DNA of 30,093 nt from IMG/VR virus record IMGVR_UViG_3300050821_004106, positions 1 through 30,093 of that record; one strand, written 5' to 3'. The translations under genes and the position numbers were made by a program. The notes beneath the pieces are model-generated. The model saw nothing but the letters and a program-made list of their open reading frames with translations, did not search any database and was not told the DNA's origin. Of the stretch, positions 21,487-29,647 are shown one piece after another. Every line of letters starts with the position of its first letter. Position 1 is the first letter of the stretch. Source of the stretch: a virus.

Positions 21487-23615
21487 CGCCAGCGGCTAAC
21501 CCACCAATAGGACAATTAACTAATTTTAAAGGTTGGTGGGACAGAGGAAGTATTATTGACTGTCCTTCAGATTACTTAGCTACATGTAAGAATTGTACAT
21601 TTAATAATAAAGATGTTGGTATTCGTGGTGGTTTAACATCTGCTTACACACTTAATAATAATTGTGTAGCTTTTTTCGCTTATAGTACATCTGTTGCTAC
21701 AGCAGCTGCTGGTAAAAATATATTATATATGGACGGATCAGGTAATTTGTACAATGAAAATACAAATACCTTACTTCATACATTTACAGGAGCTACTGAC
21801 TTTGTTGCTTTAGAATTATTTGGTAGAGTTTATATATCTGCTAAGGTAAATGGTTTAGCCTTACCTAGTGAATTTATATATTATTGGGACGGTAGTAATT
21901 TCAGGAAAATCGCTGGTGCTGGTCCAAGTAGTAACATAACTTTAGCACAAGTAAATCCAGGTATAGTAAATGCTGGTGTACACTATGTAGCAGTATCTTT
22001 TCAATACGCTACAGGTTATTTATCACCTCCTTATGCATTTTCTTCTTTATCTTCTATAAATAGTACTGGAAGTAATGACATAGAGTTATCCACAATTCCT
22101 ACTGGACCCGCTGGAGTAGTTGCTCGTGTATTATTAATGACAGTCGCTGGTGGAACACAGTTATTTTTTGTTCCTGGAGGAACAATAAATGATAATACTA
22201 CAACAACAGCTACTATAAATGTTTATGATACAAGCTTATTACAAGATGCTTCTTACTTATATAATATAGTAACAGAATTTCCCTCTGTTAGTCATATCGG
22301 ATTTTATAATGGAAGAGCTATTTTTGTTGGTCCTGTAAATAACTCTGTTCCACTAGCAGTAGGAACATTTGATCCTAGTCCATTTCAGGTATTTACGTCA
22401 GATGTAGATATTTTTGACAGTATAAATATAATTAATAATATTATAAATACTCCAAAAGATAACTATCTAAACTCTCCGAACAGTAGTTTAGTTATAAATG
22501 GAGTAATGTATATACTTAAACCATATGGTACGTTTTCTACTCAAGATAATGGATCTGTTCCTAATACATGGAATTTACTTCCTGTAGATAGTAGTCTTGG
22601 TGGTTATGATTCAGGAATAAGTGTATTTAGTTCTGGATTATCGGGAAGTGATATATTTAATATAAGTGTAATATTACACCCAAGAGGGATATTACTTTTT
22701 AATGGTGCTTATAGTGATCCTCCATTATCTTATAGTATTGAGGACTTCTGGACGAGTCAGCAGGTTCCGTTAAATCAGATAAAAATAGCTCATGATCCTA
22801 TAAATAAAGCTTTTTATATACTAATAGTAGGAGCAGTAACAAGTAATATAGTTTACGCAGACTATAGTGATGGGCTAACTCCAAACACTATAAAATTTAG
22901 TTTTTGGGAATTTTCTGGGAGTACTGTTGTTGATGTTGTAGAATACTCGGATCAAGCAGGAAACTACCAAATATTATTTGTTGATAGTACTGCTGCTCTT
23001 TATAACTTAAATATTACTCATAATTATGATAAGAGTACAGGTAATCCCATATTACAGTCAATACAGAGTAGTCTTGTAGGAAGTGACGAGGCTATTTCTT
23101 GTTTTAATGGAATAAAGAGTGATATTAGGGGAAGTGGTTACTTTGTTTTTAGCTTGTCAGATCAGTATGGAAATGTACTAGGATCTTCTAGTAATAATTT
23201 TAATATAGGTAACTTTCCTCCTGGTGATTTTTATACTGGCATCAATCAAACTACTGAAAAAATTTCTATAACTTTTTCTAACCAACCTGTGGGATCTCAG
23301 TTTGCTTTAAATTACGGACAACTTACTATAACTAAAATAGATATTTACGGTATTGGAAGATATAAAGTAAGGCCAGCGAAAAAAACGTTTATTATTGTTT
23401 CTATTGTTAGTAGTGGTGGTCTTGTAGAAATACAGACTGAAAGTGCTCATGGTTTTTCTACTAACCAATATATTAATGTTTACGGAGTAACAGGAACAGT
23501 AGAAGCAAACGGAAATAATCAACAAATTACAGTAATTGATAGTACTCATTTTACTATTAATGGAAGTACTTTTACACACACGTTTACTGGTGGTGGGATT
23601 GTTTATCAATGGTGA
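21483..23615 (+). CDS. Tail nozzle-like beta-propeller protein with C-terminal FCCH-like domain (710 aa)
   Basis: Length, order and beta-repeat content suggest the tail nozzle (P22 gp10-type role) that extends the tail tube. The N-terminus (NFKGWWDRGSIIDCPSDYLATCKNCTF) and recurring strands such as ALELFGRVYISA and SHIGFYNGRAIFVG look like propeller blades. The last 70 residues (ESAHGFSTNQYINVYGVTGT, then NQQITVIDSTHFTI) fit the small beta-barrel module described for FCCH-type domains. It is coupled to the previous gene (ATGA). It carries several CGCTGG hexamers, one of which is an exact E. coli Chi octamer (22146-22153). Confidence 0.65.
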   Translation: MTPAANPPIGQLTNFKGWWDRGSIIDCPSDYLATCKNCTFNNKDVGIRGGLTSAYTLNNNCVAFFAYSTSVATAAAGKNILYMDGSGNLYNENTNTLLHTFTGATDFVALELFGRVYISAKVNGLALPSEFIYYWDGSNFRKIAGAGPSSNITLAQVNPGIVNAGVHYVAVSFQYATGYLSPPYAFSSLSSINSTGSNDIELSTIPTGPAGVVARVLLMTVAGGTQLFFVPGGTINDNTTTTATINVYDTSLLQDASYLYNIVTEFPSVSHIGFYNGRAIFVGPVNNSVPLAVGTFDPSPFQVFTSDVDIFDSINIINNIINTPKDNYLNSPNSSLVINGVMYILKPYGTFSTQDNGSVPNTWNLLPVDSSLGGYDSGISVFSSGLSGSDIFNISVILHPRGILLFNGAYSDPPLSYSIEDFWTSQQVPLNQIKIAHDPINKAFYILIVGAVTSNIVYADYSDGLTPNTIKFSFWEFSGSTVVDVVEYSDQAGNYQILFVDSTAALYNLNITHNYDKSTGNPILQSIQSSLVGSDEAISCFNGIKSDIRGSGYFVFSLSDQYGNVLGSSSNNFNIGNFPPGDFYTGINQTTEKISITFSNQPVGSQFALNYGQLTITKIDIYGIGRYKVRPAKKTFIIVSIVSSGGLVEIQTESAHGFSTNQYINVYGVTGTVEANGNNQQITVIDSTHFTINGSTFTHTFTGGGIVYQW

Positions 23616-23622
23616 TTAAATT

Positions 23623-23889
23623 ATGAGTGATTTAGTTTTAGTAGCAATATGTTCTGCTGCACCAGGAATTGTAGCATCTATTATGAGTGTTCTTAATAAT
23701 ATTATTGCTACTAGAAATAGTAAACATTTAGAAAAAGCTAAAGATGACATTCATAATTTAGAAAAGAATACTAATTCAATTAAAGATGCTTTAGTTAAAG
23801 TTACAGGTGAAGCTGAATTTCAGAAAGGTTTAAAACAAGGTCAAGAAGGTGTAAGAATTGGAACTGAAGCTGCTAGTAAAGACAAATAA
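23623..23889 (+). CDS. Holin-like protein with one membrane segment (88 aa)
   Basis: The product opens MSDLVLVAICSAAPGIVASI, a hydrophobic helix of about 20 residues, followed by a charged coiled coil (SKHLEKAKDDIHNLEKNTNSI) and a Gln/Gly/Lys tail. One membrane helix plus a cytoplasmic or periplasmic coiled coil is seen in small holins and antiholins. It is the first gene of what looks like the lysis cassette (next: coiled-coil protein, then a double-psi beta-barrel protein). A virion membrane protein is the alternative. Confidence 0.5.
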   Translation: MSDLVLVAICSAAPGIVASIMSVLNNIIATRNSKHLEKAKDDIHNLEKNTNSIKDALVKVTGEAEFQKGLKQGQEGVRIGTEAASKDK

Positions 23890-23903
23890 CCCTGGGGATA
23901 AAC

Positions 23904-24218
23904 GTGCAAGTTACTCTATCGGAAAATACTGTTGAAATAGCAAGAAAAGTGTTTGAATTTGTAGTATGGCCTGCTGCTCTTAAGTTAAGTCATTATGGTT
24001 ATTTAAAATTAAGACAAGCACAAACTGATAATTCTAACAGAAATAGAGATGAAACTGTAAAATTATTGTCAATATATCTTGACAAGAAATTTACGGAACA
24101 TGAAGGGAGTGCCTTTAAAAGGCTAGATACTCAAGACAGTAAAGTAGAGGAATTATCTGTAAGATTAGATGAAGTTGAAAAAGTTTTAAATGAAATAAAT
24201 AAAAAATTAAAAGTATGA
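23904..24218 (+). CDS. Coiled-coil protein of the lysis region (104 aa)
   Basis: It starts with GTG 23904 after a GGGGAT ribosome-like site. A weakly hydrophobic stretch (VFEFVVWPAALKLSHYGYLKL) precedes a charged region (DNSNRNRDETVKLLSIYLDKK) and a C-terminal leucine-heptad coiled coil (LDTQDSKVEELSVRLDEVEKV). It could be a second holin or a spanin-like accessory protein, but no lipobox is present. Its stop overlaps the start of the next gene as ATGA. Confidence 0.5.
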   Translation: MQVTLSENTVEIARKVFEFVVWPAALKLSHYGYLKLRQAQTDNSNRNRDETVKLLSIYLDKKFTEHEGSAFKRLDTQDSKVEELSVRLDEVEKVLNEINKKLKV

Positions 24219-24574
24219 TTACTGTTAAAGCAACTAGAGAAGGTTTGGTAGGTGATAAGACAGCTTCTGGATATATTATAGATGAAGTTGTAAGTTTTGT
24301 TGCGTTGCCAGCAGTTAAAGCGTTAGGAAAATTTGTAAATGTTCGTAATCCTAGAAATAGTAAGGAGACTATTGCTCAAGTTTTAGATGTAGGTCCTTGG
24401 AATATAAATGATGATGATTACGTTTTTAATAATCAAAGGCCATTAGCTGAAAAAGGAATTAGTATTTCTGGGAAAGTAACAAATAATGCTGGAATTGATT
24501 TAGGAGAACGAGTGTGGAAAGATTTAGAAATGACTGATAATGATACTGTAGAATGGGATTTTTTACTTCTTTAG
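24215..24574 (+). CDS. Double-psi beta-barrel (RlpA/barwin-like) probable lysin (119 aa)
   Basis: Likely a small peptidoglycan-degrading enzyme of the double-psi beta-barrel type. Evidence: ATREGLVGDKTASGYIIDE (residues 6-24, with TASG at 17-20), FVALP (28-32), VNVRNPRN (41-48), VLDVGPWN (56-63) and RPLAE (75-79). These follow the RlpA/barwin order, in which the Asp of the DVGPWN-type motif is catalytic. The terminal region AGIDLGERVWKDL is also typical. There is no signal peptide, so access to the wall would need a holin. It sits in the expected place after a holin-like gene. Confidence in the fold is fair, in the activity lower. Confidence 0.6.
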   Translation: MITVKATREGLVGDKTASGYIIDEVVSFVALPAVKALGKFVNVRNPRNSKETIAQVLDVGPWNINDDDYVFNNQRPLAEKGISISGKVTNNAGIDLGERVWKDLEMTDNDTVEWDFLLL

Positions 24575-24585
24575 GTAATCAGTAA

Positions 24586-24951
24586 ATGTTAACAGTAGCT
24601 AATTATGATAAGAGTTTTGAAGATAATTTACGTCAGTTATGGCATGGAACTGGTGTTCCTAACTTATCTAATCCCCTATTTTTCTCTAAAAAAGTGATAC
24701 TTAATGGAGATGAAGTTGTAGCAATCGCTGCTGTAAAACTCATATCTGAGACTTATATGTGTTTAAATAATTGTTCGTCAAGAAAAAATAAAGTACTTGC
24801 CTTACAAGAAATGGTAAGCCAGTTAAAAATAGAAGCAGGAAAATTTAATTTAGATAAAGCAGTTAGTTTTACTAATATTGATGAATCACTTATGAAACAT
24901 TTTGGTTTTAGTAACATTGAATATCCAACTAAAGTTTCTCTGTTTATTTAA
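24586..24951 (+). CDS. GNAT-like acetyltransferase fold protein (121 aa)
   Basis: The order strand-helix-strand (NYDKSFEDNLRQLWHG, KKVILNGDEVVAIAAVKLI, helix KVLALQEMVSQLKIEAGK, SLMKHFGFSNIEYPTKVSLF) fits a minimal GNAT-type fold. The pattern EVVAIAAVKLISETYMCLNN resembles strands 3-4, and HFGFSNIE is the usual C-terminal signature. Small GNAT-like proteins are known in some phages beside lysis or packaging genes. Catalytic activity is uncertain: the acetyl-CoA loop (R/Q-x-x-G-x-G/A) is replaced by CSSRKNKV. Confidence 0.5.
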   Translation: MLTVANYDKSFEDNLRQLWHGTGVPNLSNPLFFSKKVILNGDEVVAIAAVKLISETYMCLNNCSSRKNKVLALQEMVSQLKIEAGKFNLDKAVSFTNIDESLMKHFGFSNIEYPTKVSLFI

Positions 24952-24969
24952 AAAAGAGAGTAAAAAATA

Positions 24970-25596
24970 ATGTGTGGTCAAACAGGTCCAGTCACTAGTA
25001 CTGTTAGTAAGACTAATGATGTAATAAATCAGATTGATAGTACAGATAGTGGATTTAATAGCCAATTACAAAGTTTTCTTGGTAGTTTAAGTAATTCTCC
25101 AGCGGCTAGTAGCTTACCATCTATTGAGTCTGGACTACAGAATTTTTCTGCTACAGGTGGAATAACACCCGGAATGACTTCATCTATTGATGACCAAGCT
25201 GCTCAAGCTGCACAGGGAGCTTATTCTACTGCTAGTGATACAGCTAATAGACAATTAGCAGCTACAGGTGGTTATGGTGATGTGGGTGCTATTGACGCCA
25301 ATTTAGCTAGAACAGGATCTGCTGCTGGTGCTAATGCTGTTAATTCTGCTAATTCTCAGCTAGTTCCTTTAACTACTAGTAACGAATTATCAGGACTTAC
25401 TGGACAAGCTGGATTATATACAACTAATGCACAGCAACAACAGAGTATAATAAATAGTATATTACAACTATTCAGTACAAGTGTCGGAGGTATTAATAGT
25501 GCTCTTGGTACACAAGCTGGATTATCTGTTGCTCCTGGATCTGGTACTATTGCTAGTAATAATATTAGTAATCTGGTTGGAGCTTTAATGCCTTAA
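24970..25596 (+). CDS. Ala/Ser/Gln-rich probable internal virion protein (208 aa)
   Basis: An AAAGAGAG ribosome site stands before ATG 24970. The protein is low in charge and rich in Ala, Ser, Gly, Thr, Gln and Asn (for example DDQAAQAAQGAYSTASDTA), giving flexible helices. It resembles podovirus internal or ejection proteins in composition, and it opens a three-gene block after the lysis genes, the usual place for ejection proteins. Sequence identity to a named family is not claimed. Confidence 0.5.
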   Translation: MCGQTGPVTSTVSKTNDVINQIDSTDSGFNSQLQSFLGSLSNSPAASSLPSIESGLQNFSATGGITPGMTSSIDDQAAQAAQGAYSTASDTANRQLAATGGYGDVGAIDANLARTGSAAGANAVNSANSQLVPLTTSNELSGLTGQAGLYTTNAQQQQSIINSILQLFSTSVGGINSALGTQAGLSVAPGSGTIASNNISNLVGALMP

Positions 25597-25622
25597 TTGT
25601 TTAATTAACTGGGTAAATAAAA

Positions 25623-26927
25623 ATGCCAATATCTGATTATCTTAGTGAAGTTGATCCTAATGTACAAAATACTTACTCTAGTTTAGAAGAGCCAGATAAA
25701 CAAAACAAGAAAAAGAAAGTTATTGATACTCCTAATAATCCACAAATAAATATTCCTAGTCCAGGACAATACGAACAGCAATTAGCTACTCTTATTAATC
25801 AGCAACCAGAAAGAGAAAATTATATACCATCTGTCAAAAGACGCATATTAAATGCTCTTGCTGGTTATGCTATTGGTGGCAGAGGACATAGATTAGAAGC
25901 TATTGAAGGATTAAATAGTCTTGGTTATGATAGAGCAGAAAGTGATTGGCAAAGTAAAATAAAAGCACTTGATCCTCTTGTTAAAAGTGAACAAGAAAGA
26001 ACTAAAACTGGCTTAGAAACTGCTAAATTAGGTGAAAAGACTGAACTTGATAGTGAAAGAGAGTCTAGATTAGCAGAAGCAGGAAAAGAATTAGCTGCTC
26101 ACAGATCAGCAGAAGAAGTTATCACTAAACAAAGAGATGACTTAAGAAATCAATTAGCAGCTGGTAATCTGTCTCTTAAAGAATATGAAAGTAAAGTTAA
26201 AGAGCATGAGTTTGAATTAACTGAGCTAAGAAAGAAAAATGAAGATTTACAAAAACAAATAGAAGGTGGTCTAAATCGAACAGCAGCGCAAAAAAGAGCT
26301 GAAACTGTTGCTGGTACTAGACAAAATGCTTATAATCAGGATTTTAAACCTGCTACCAAACAAGCAGGAGATCAAATAATTAATAGTATTAAAGAACAGA
26401 ATTTAGAAGGAGATAGTCTTAAAGATGCTGTAGATGCTGCTCCTGACGAAGAAACTAAAAAATATATTACTGCTAAACTTCCATCTATAAATAAACAATA
26501 TCCCGCTGGTCCTAAAGCTACTACTGCTGAACAAAATACTGCTAGTTCTGCTGTACTATCGATGCACATTATTAATAATATTAGATCTTTAATTCCTAAA
26601 AACTTAACTGGTCCTATAAAAGGACGTGTTGAGAAGGGACAATTAATTATTGGTAACGCAAGTTATGATATGCAGGCTTTAAAAACAGCACTAACTAATT
26701 TATCCGCTGCTGAAGCTGCTGCTATATCTCAGGGACGTACAACTAAAGTTATGTTCGATGCCATTCAATCAGGTTCTGGTAAATTTGAAATGAATGCAGA
26801 TCAAATGAGAGGTGCTCTTGACAGTATATATGATATCGCTAAACATAGGGCTAGAGGTAGAAAAGTAGATAATGAAAGTAGTAGTTCTAGTTTATTAGAT
26901 GGAGCAATAATTAAAGAGGTTAAGTAA
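25623..26927 (+). CDS. Long coiled-coil probable ejection protein (434 aa)
   Basis: The N-terminus is polar and disordered (to about residue 55), then comes a small Gly/Ala stretch (LNALAGYAIGGRGHR). A long charged coiled coil follows at residues 120-225 (REERTK-type heptads such as RLAEAGKELAAHRSAEEVI and EYESKVKEHEFELTELRKK). The end is helical (LTNLSAAEAAAISQGRTTKV). Such coiled-coil proteins are injected with DNA in podoviruses. A tail-fibre chaperone is a less likely alternative. Confidence 0.5.
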   Translation: MPISDYLSEVDPNVQNTYSSLEEPDKQNKKKKVIDTPNNPQINIPSPGQYEQQLATLINQQPERENYIPSVKRRILNALAGYAIGGRGHRLEAIEGLNSLGYDRAESDWQSKIKALDPLVKSEQERTKTGLETAKLGEKTELDSERESRLAEAGKELAAHRSAEEVITKQRDDLRNQLAAGNLSLKEYESKVKEHEFELTELRKKNEDLQKQIEGGLNRTAAQKRAETVAGTRQNAYNQDFKPATKQAGDQIINSIKEQNLEGDSLKDAVDAAPDEETKKYITAKLPSINKQYPAGPKATTAEQNTASSAVLSMHIINNIRSLIPKNLTGPIKGRVEKGQLIIGNASYDMQALKTALTNLSAAEAAAISQGRTTKVMFDAIQSGSGKFEMNADQMRGALDSIYDIAKHRARGRKVDNESSSSSLLDGAIIKEVK

Positions 26928-28685
26928 ATGCCAGATGATACAATTACTACTGATATTACTCTCAAAGATGGAACTAACCATCGTATAATTGCCCCAAAAG
27001 ATTACTTTACAAAAGATAAAGATGGTAATTTATCAATTGCCAATCAAGATGGTCTTGAGTCTATAATTAAACAGGAAACTGAGAACAAATCAGGCCCTGG
27101 TAAAAGTCCAAGTTCTAGGCAAGTTTTTAAACCGCAATATAATCCTAAAGAAGAGTTTGAAAAAAGTAGTATAAATAAATTTCCTTTAAACATAACTTCT
27201 CCTAGTCATACTGCTAAATATAGTATGGAAGGACAAGATCAGCAAACTCCTTGGTACGATAAAATTCTTGGTTATGGTGAAGACGCTGTAAATTTAGCAG
27301 GAGTTGCAGCAGCGCCAGAAATTGCTGCTTTTGCTAAGGCAAAACCTATTATTACAGCGCTAACATCAAGCGCTGGCTATGGAATGAATAGATTGGCCGA
27401 TAGTTTAGGAGCAAGTGAGGAAGAATCGGAAGCCATTGGCTTAGGAGCTAGTTTAGTAGGATCTTCTTTAGCAAGTCCTAAAATGATGGGTGGTTATAAA
27501 GGTAGCCTATCTTCTATAAAACCAACAAGAGGATTACCATTAGCAGCTTTAGGTTATATGTTAGGTGGTCCTAAAGGATCTGCTGCTGGCGAAGCTGTTA
27601 GTCAAATTCCTGAAATGATTAGGGGTTTTTTAACAGGAGGTGCAGGAAAAGATTGGTTACCTAAATACGAAAGACCTAATTATCCTGAACCTGATTTTGG
27701 AGTTAGAAATCCTAGTGTTAGTAGTAATACTCAAATACCTGGAGCTTATAATATGCCTTCTGGTAATTATCAGGAAGCTCCCGCTGGTTTACTAGATGAA
27801 TCATCTTTATATAAACAACCTAAACAAAAACTATTAACTGCTCCCGATTCAGTAAAACCCGAATTTCATTTAGGTTCTGGTGAAACTGAACAGCAGCCAG
27901 AACAACAAGAAAAACCAAAAAGAGTAATTAAAAAAGACGAGGAAAAATCTCGTTTAAAAGGCTACACTAAGAAAGCAGATCAAGCAGGTAAAAATATTAG
28001 AAAAGTATTATCCAAAGACAAAACTTTAGAACAAAGAACTGCTGAAGATTTAGTAAAAGGTCTAGAAGAAGGTAGGAAATATAATGATGAAGGTGAGGAG
28101 ATTACTCTTAAAAAAGAAGATGCCTCTCAGCAAAAACCAAAAAGAGTAGTTAAGAAACCTATTAAAAAAGAAATACAACAAGATGACGAACCAGCGACTA
28201 AAACGAATAATAGGACAGTTAGTAGAAGCCCTAAACAGGAACAAAAAGAAAACACAGTTACTACTCCAGAAAAAGAAAGTAAATCAGAAAGTCCAGGAAC
28301 AGCAAAAATAGCTACAGAACATCAGGTACAACAACATGCTAATGAAAGTGGAATAGGAATTGACGAAGCTAAAAAACAACTTGAAGATAGTGGTCACGAA
28401 GTCTATAATCGAGCCAAACTAAATAAAGCCATACATGGATTAGGCAGGAGTAAGGGCCTAACCCATGATGACATTAGTGATATTGCAAGTAGTACTCATA
28501 AAACAGATAGTATGAGCAAGCTAACTGAAGATCAGTTGCATAATTTATATAAAACAATTAGTGATCTTCCTGACAAAGAACTAAAAAGTACTACAAAAGC
28601 TGCTGGTAACGGCAATCAAAAAACTAAAAGTGATCTGATCAAACAGTTAGAAGACTCTTTAAAAAAGATTAAGAAGACTGATTAG
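26928..28685 (+). CDS. Long probable ejection protein with Gly/Ala hydrophobic core (585 aa)
   Basis: ATG 26928 follows the previous TAA directly. The N-terminal 110 residues are polar. Residues about 110-230 are small-residue-rich and semi-hydrophobic (AVNLAGVAAAPEIAAFAKAK, LGASLVGSSLASPKMMGGY, LAALGYMLGGPKGSAAGEAV), as in ejection proteins that enter or cross membranes. The C-terminal half is highly charged, Lys/Glu/Gln-rich and disordered. Its stop overlaps the stop of the opposite-strand gene by three bases. Function is inferred from composition and position. Confidence 0.5.
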   Translation: MPDDTITTDITLKDGTNHRIIAPKDYFTKDKDGNLSIANQDGLESIIKQETENKSGPGKSPSSRQVFKPQYNPKEEFEKSSINKFPLNITSPSHTAKYSMEGQDQQTPWYDKILGYGEDAVNLAGVAAAPEIAAFAKAKPIITALTSSAGYGMNRLADSLGASEEESEAIGLGASLVGSSLASPKMMGGYKGSLSSIKPTRGLPLAALGYMLGGPKGSAAGEAVSQIPEMIRGFLTGGAGKDWLPKYERPNYPEPDFGVRNPSVSSNTQIPGAYNMPSGNYQEAPAGLLDESSLYKQPKQKLLTAPDSVKPEFHLGSGETEQQPEQQEKPKRVIKKDEEKSRLKGYTKKADQAGKNIRKVLSKDKTLEQRTAEDLVKGLEEGRKYNDEGEEITLKKEDASQQKPKRVVKKPIKKEIQQDDEPATKTNNRTVSRSPKQEQKENTVTTPEKESKSESPGTAKIATEHQVQQHANESGIGIDEAKKQLEDSGHEVYNRAKLNKAIHGLGRSKGLTHDDISDIASSTHKTDSMSKLTEDQLHNLYKTISDLPDKELKSTTKAAGNGNQKTKSDLIKQLEDSLKKIKKTD

Positions 28686-29179
28686 TATTTCTTGCCATTA
28701 TCTTTTAATCTATTTTCTATTTTATGATCTTCTCTTATCCTATTATATTCCATTTTTTCAACAAAAGAACCTCCTAAATCTAATTTAAGTCCTGCTGAAA
28801 TGTCAAATATTCTAATTATAGTATCTGCTAACTCTACTTCAATCATTTGTCTATTAGGTAGTTTATCATCCATTAATCCTTTCCTATGACCTTCTAATGC
28901 TTCGCTAATTTCACTATGAACTAAACAAAGTAATTCTCCTACATTTCTTTTTATAGGATATTCACCTGTATTAATATCAGTCCACCACTTCCTGTTAGCT
29001 TCATGAACTATACTACAAAGTTCATTGATCTTATCTGCTACTTCTTTTTTTACTATATCATGTTCCATTTTCCAATCATTCTCCCATAATGTATGTAAAT
29101 AAGCTGGAATATCGTGTACTAAAGGGAATTTCTCCTTTTCTTTATAATACCTATCAAAGTAATCTTTTACCCATCCCAC
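28682..29179 (-). CDS. MazG-like nucleoside triphosphate pyrophosphohydrolase (165 aa)
   Basis: All-alpha pyrophosphatases of this type hydrolyse (d)NTPs to monophosphates. The diagnostic two-acid pairs are visible: Glu90-x2-Glu93 (SEISEALEGHRKG) and Glu116-x2-Asp119 (VELADTIIRIFD), followed by the EYNRIRE helix (residues 144-150). The first 80 residues are an extra helical region with many Trp and Glu. GTG 29179 is the start and overlaps the stop of the preceding gene (TAGTG). Its stop lies inside the end of the opposite-strand ejection gene. MazG-like enzymes are often phage early or middle genes that manage nucleotide pools. Confidence 0.75.
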   Translation of the reverse strand: MGWVKDYFDRYYKEKEKFPLVHDIPAYLHTLWENDWKMEHDIVKKEVADKINELCSIVHEANRKWWTDINTGEYPIKRNVGELLCLVHSEISEALEGHRKGLMDDKLPNRQMIEVELADTIIRIFDISAGLKLDLGGSFVEKMEYNRIREDHKIENRLKDNGKKY

Positions 29180-29337
29180 TAACCACCAGCCAATCTTCTA
29201 TCATTAGAAATTCCCGTTCTTGAGTTAGGATGATACTTTTTCCAGTTTCTTACTGTATGTATAGTTTTCTTTTTACAGTTAGGACAATCTGGATTTGATG
29301 TTAAATTGATTGTTTTTTCGTCACCTTTATATCTCAT
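29179..29337 (-). CDS. Small zinc-finger-like protein (52 aa)
   Basis: The frame runs from ATG (CAT at 29335-29337) and encodes MRYKGDEKTINLTSNPDCPN with Cys18-x2-Cys21 (CPNC) followed by Lys- and His-bearing KKKTIHTVRNWKKYHPNSRT. It ends DRRLAGG and its stop shares one base with the MazG GTG start. One Cys pair plus His27 and His36 could bind a single zinc. It is too short for detection by length rules, but the overlap supports translation. A nucleic-acid- or protein-binding adaptor role is inferred. Confidence 0.55.
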   Translation of the reverse strand: MRYKGDEKTINLTSNPDCPNCKKKTIHTVRNWKKYHPNSRTGISNDRRLAGG

Positions 29338-29349
29338 TGTTTAACCTTT

Positions 29350-29547
29350 CTATATAAATGGTCTATATTTATCGTCAATAAAATCAAAAGCAATTTCTGC
29401 ATAGCTCCAACATTTTTCAATTAATTTTTTAATTTCTTCTTCATTTTTAGGTAATTCTCTTGAGCACTCATTTACGAATAATGTATGAGCACCCTGACAA
29501 ATAGATCCTATTCTATTTTTCTGTTCTTGTTTATCTGCTGTTGTCAT
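29350..29547 (-). CDS. Small hypothetical helical protein (65 aa)
   Basis: The product starts MTTADKQEQKNRIGSICQGA and continues with two helices (KNEEEIKKLIEKCWSYAEIAF, then DFIDDKYRPFI). It has two Cys in the first half and one later, but no clear zinc pattern. It lies 12 bases upstream of the zinc-finger-like gene on the same strand. Family not recognised. Confidence 0.6.
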   Translation of the reverse strand: MTTADKQEQKNRIGSICQGAHTLFVNECSRELPKNEEEIKKLIEKCWSYAEIAFDFIDDKYRPFI

Positions 29548-29554
29548 TGTTTTT

Positions 29555-29647
29555 TTATCTCTTTCTAAAGTCTTTTAGGTTATGTTTTGAACATAAAGCT
29601 ACAATTTCTTTTCCTAGAATAACACAGCCACATTTAAACTGTACCAT
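29555..29647 (-). CDS. Tiny zinc-binding peptide (30 aa)
   Basis: The frame from ATG (CAT at 29645-29647) encodes MVQFKCGCVILGKEIVALCS then KHNLKDFRKR. Cys6-x-Cys8 and Cys19-x2-His22 make a compact zinc-hook pattern that I associate with very small phage proteins. It overlaps the upstream gene by 14 bases. It is short, but the Cys/His spacing is unlikely to arise by chance. Confidence 0.5.
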   Translation of the reverse strand: MVQFKCGCVILGKEIVALCSKHNLKDFRKR

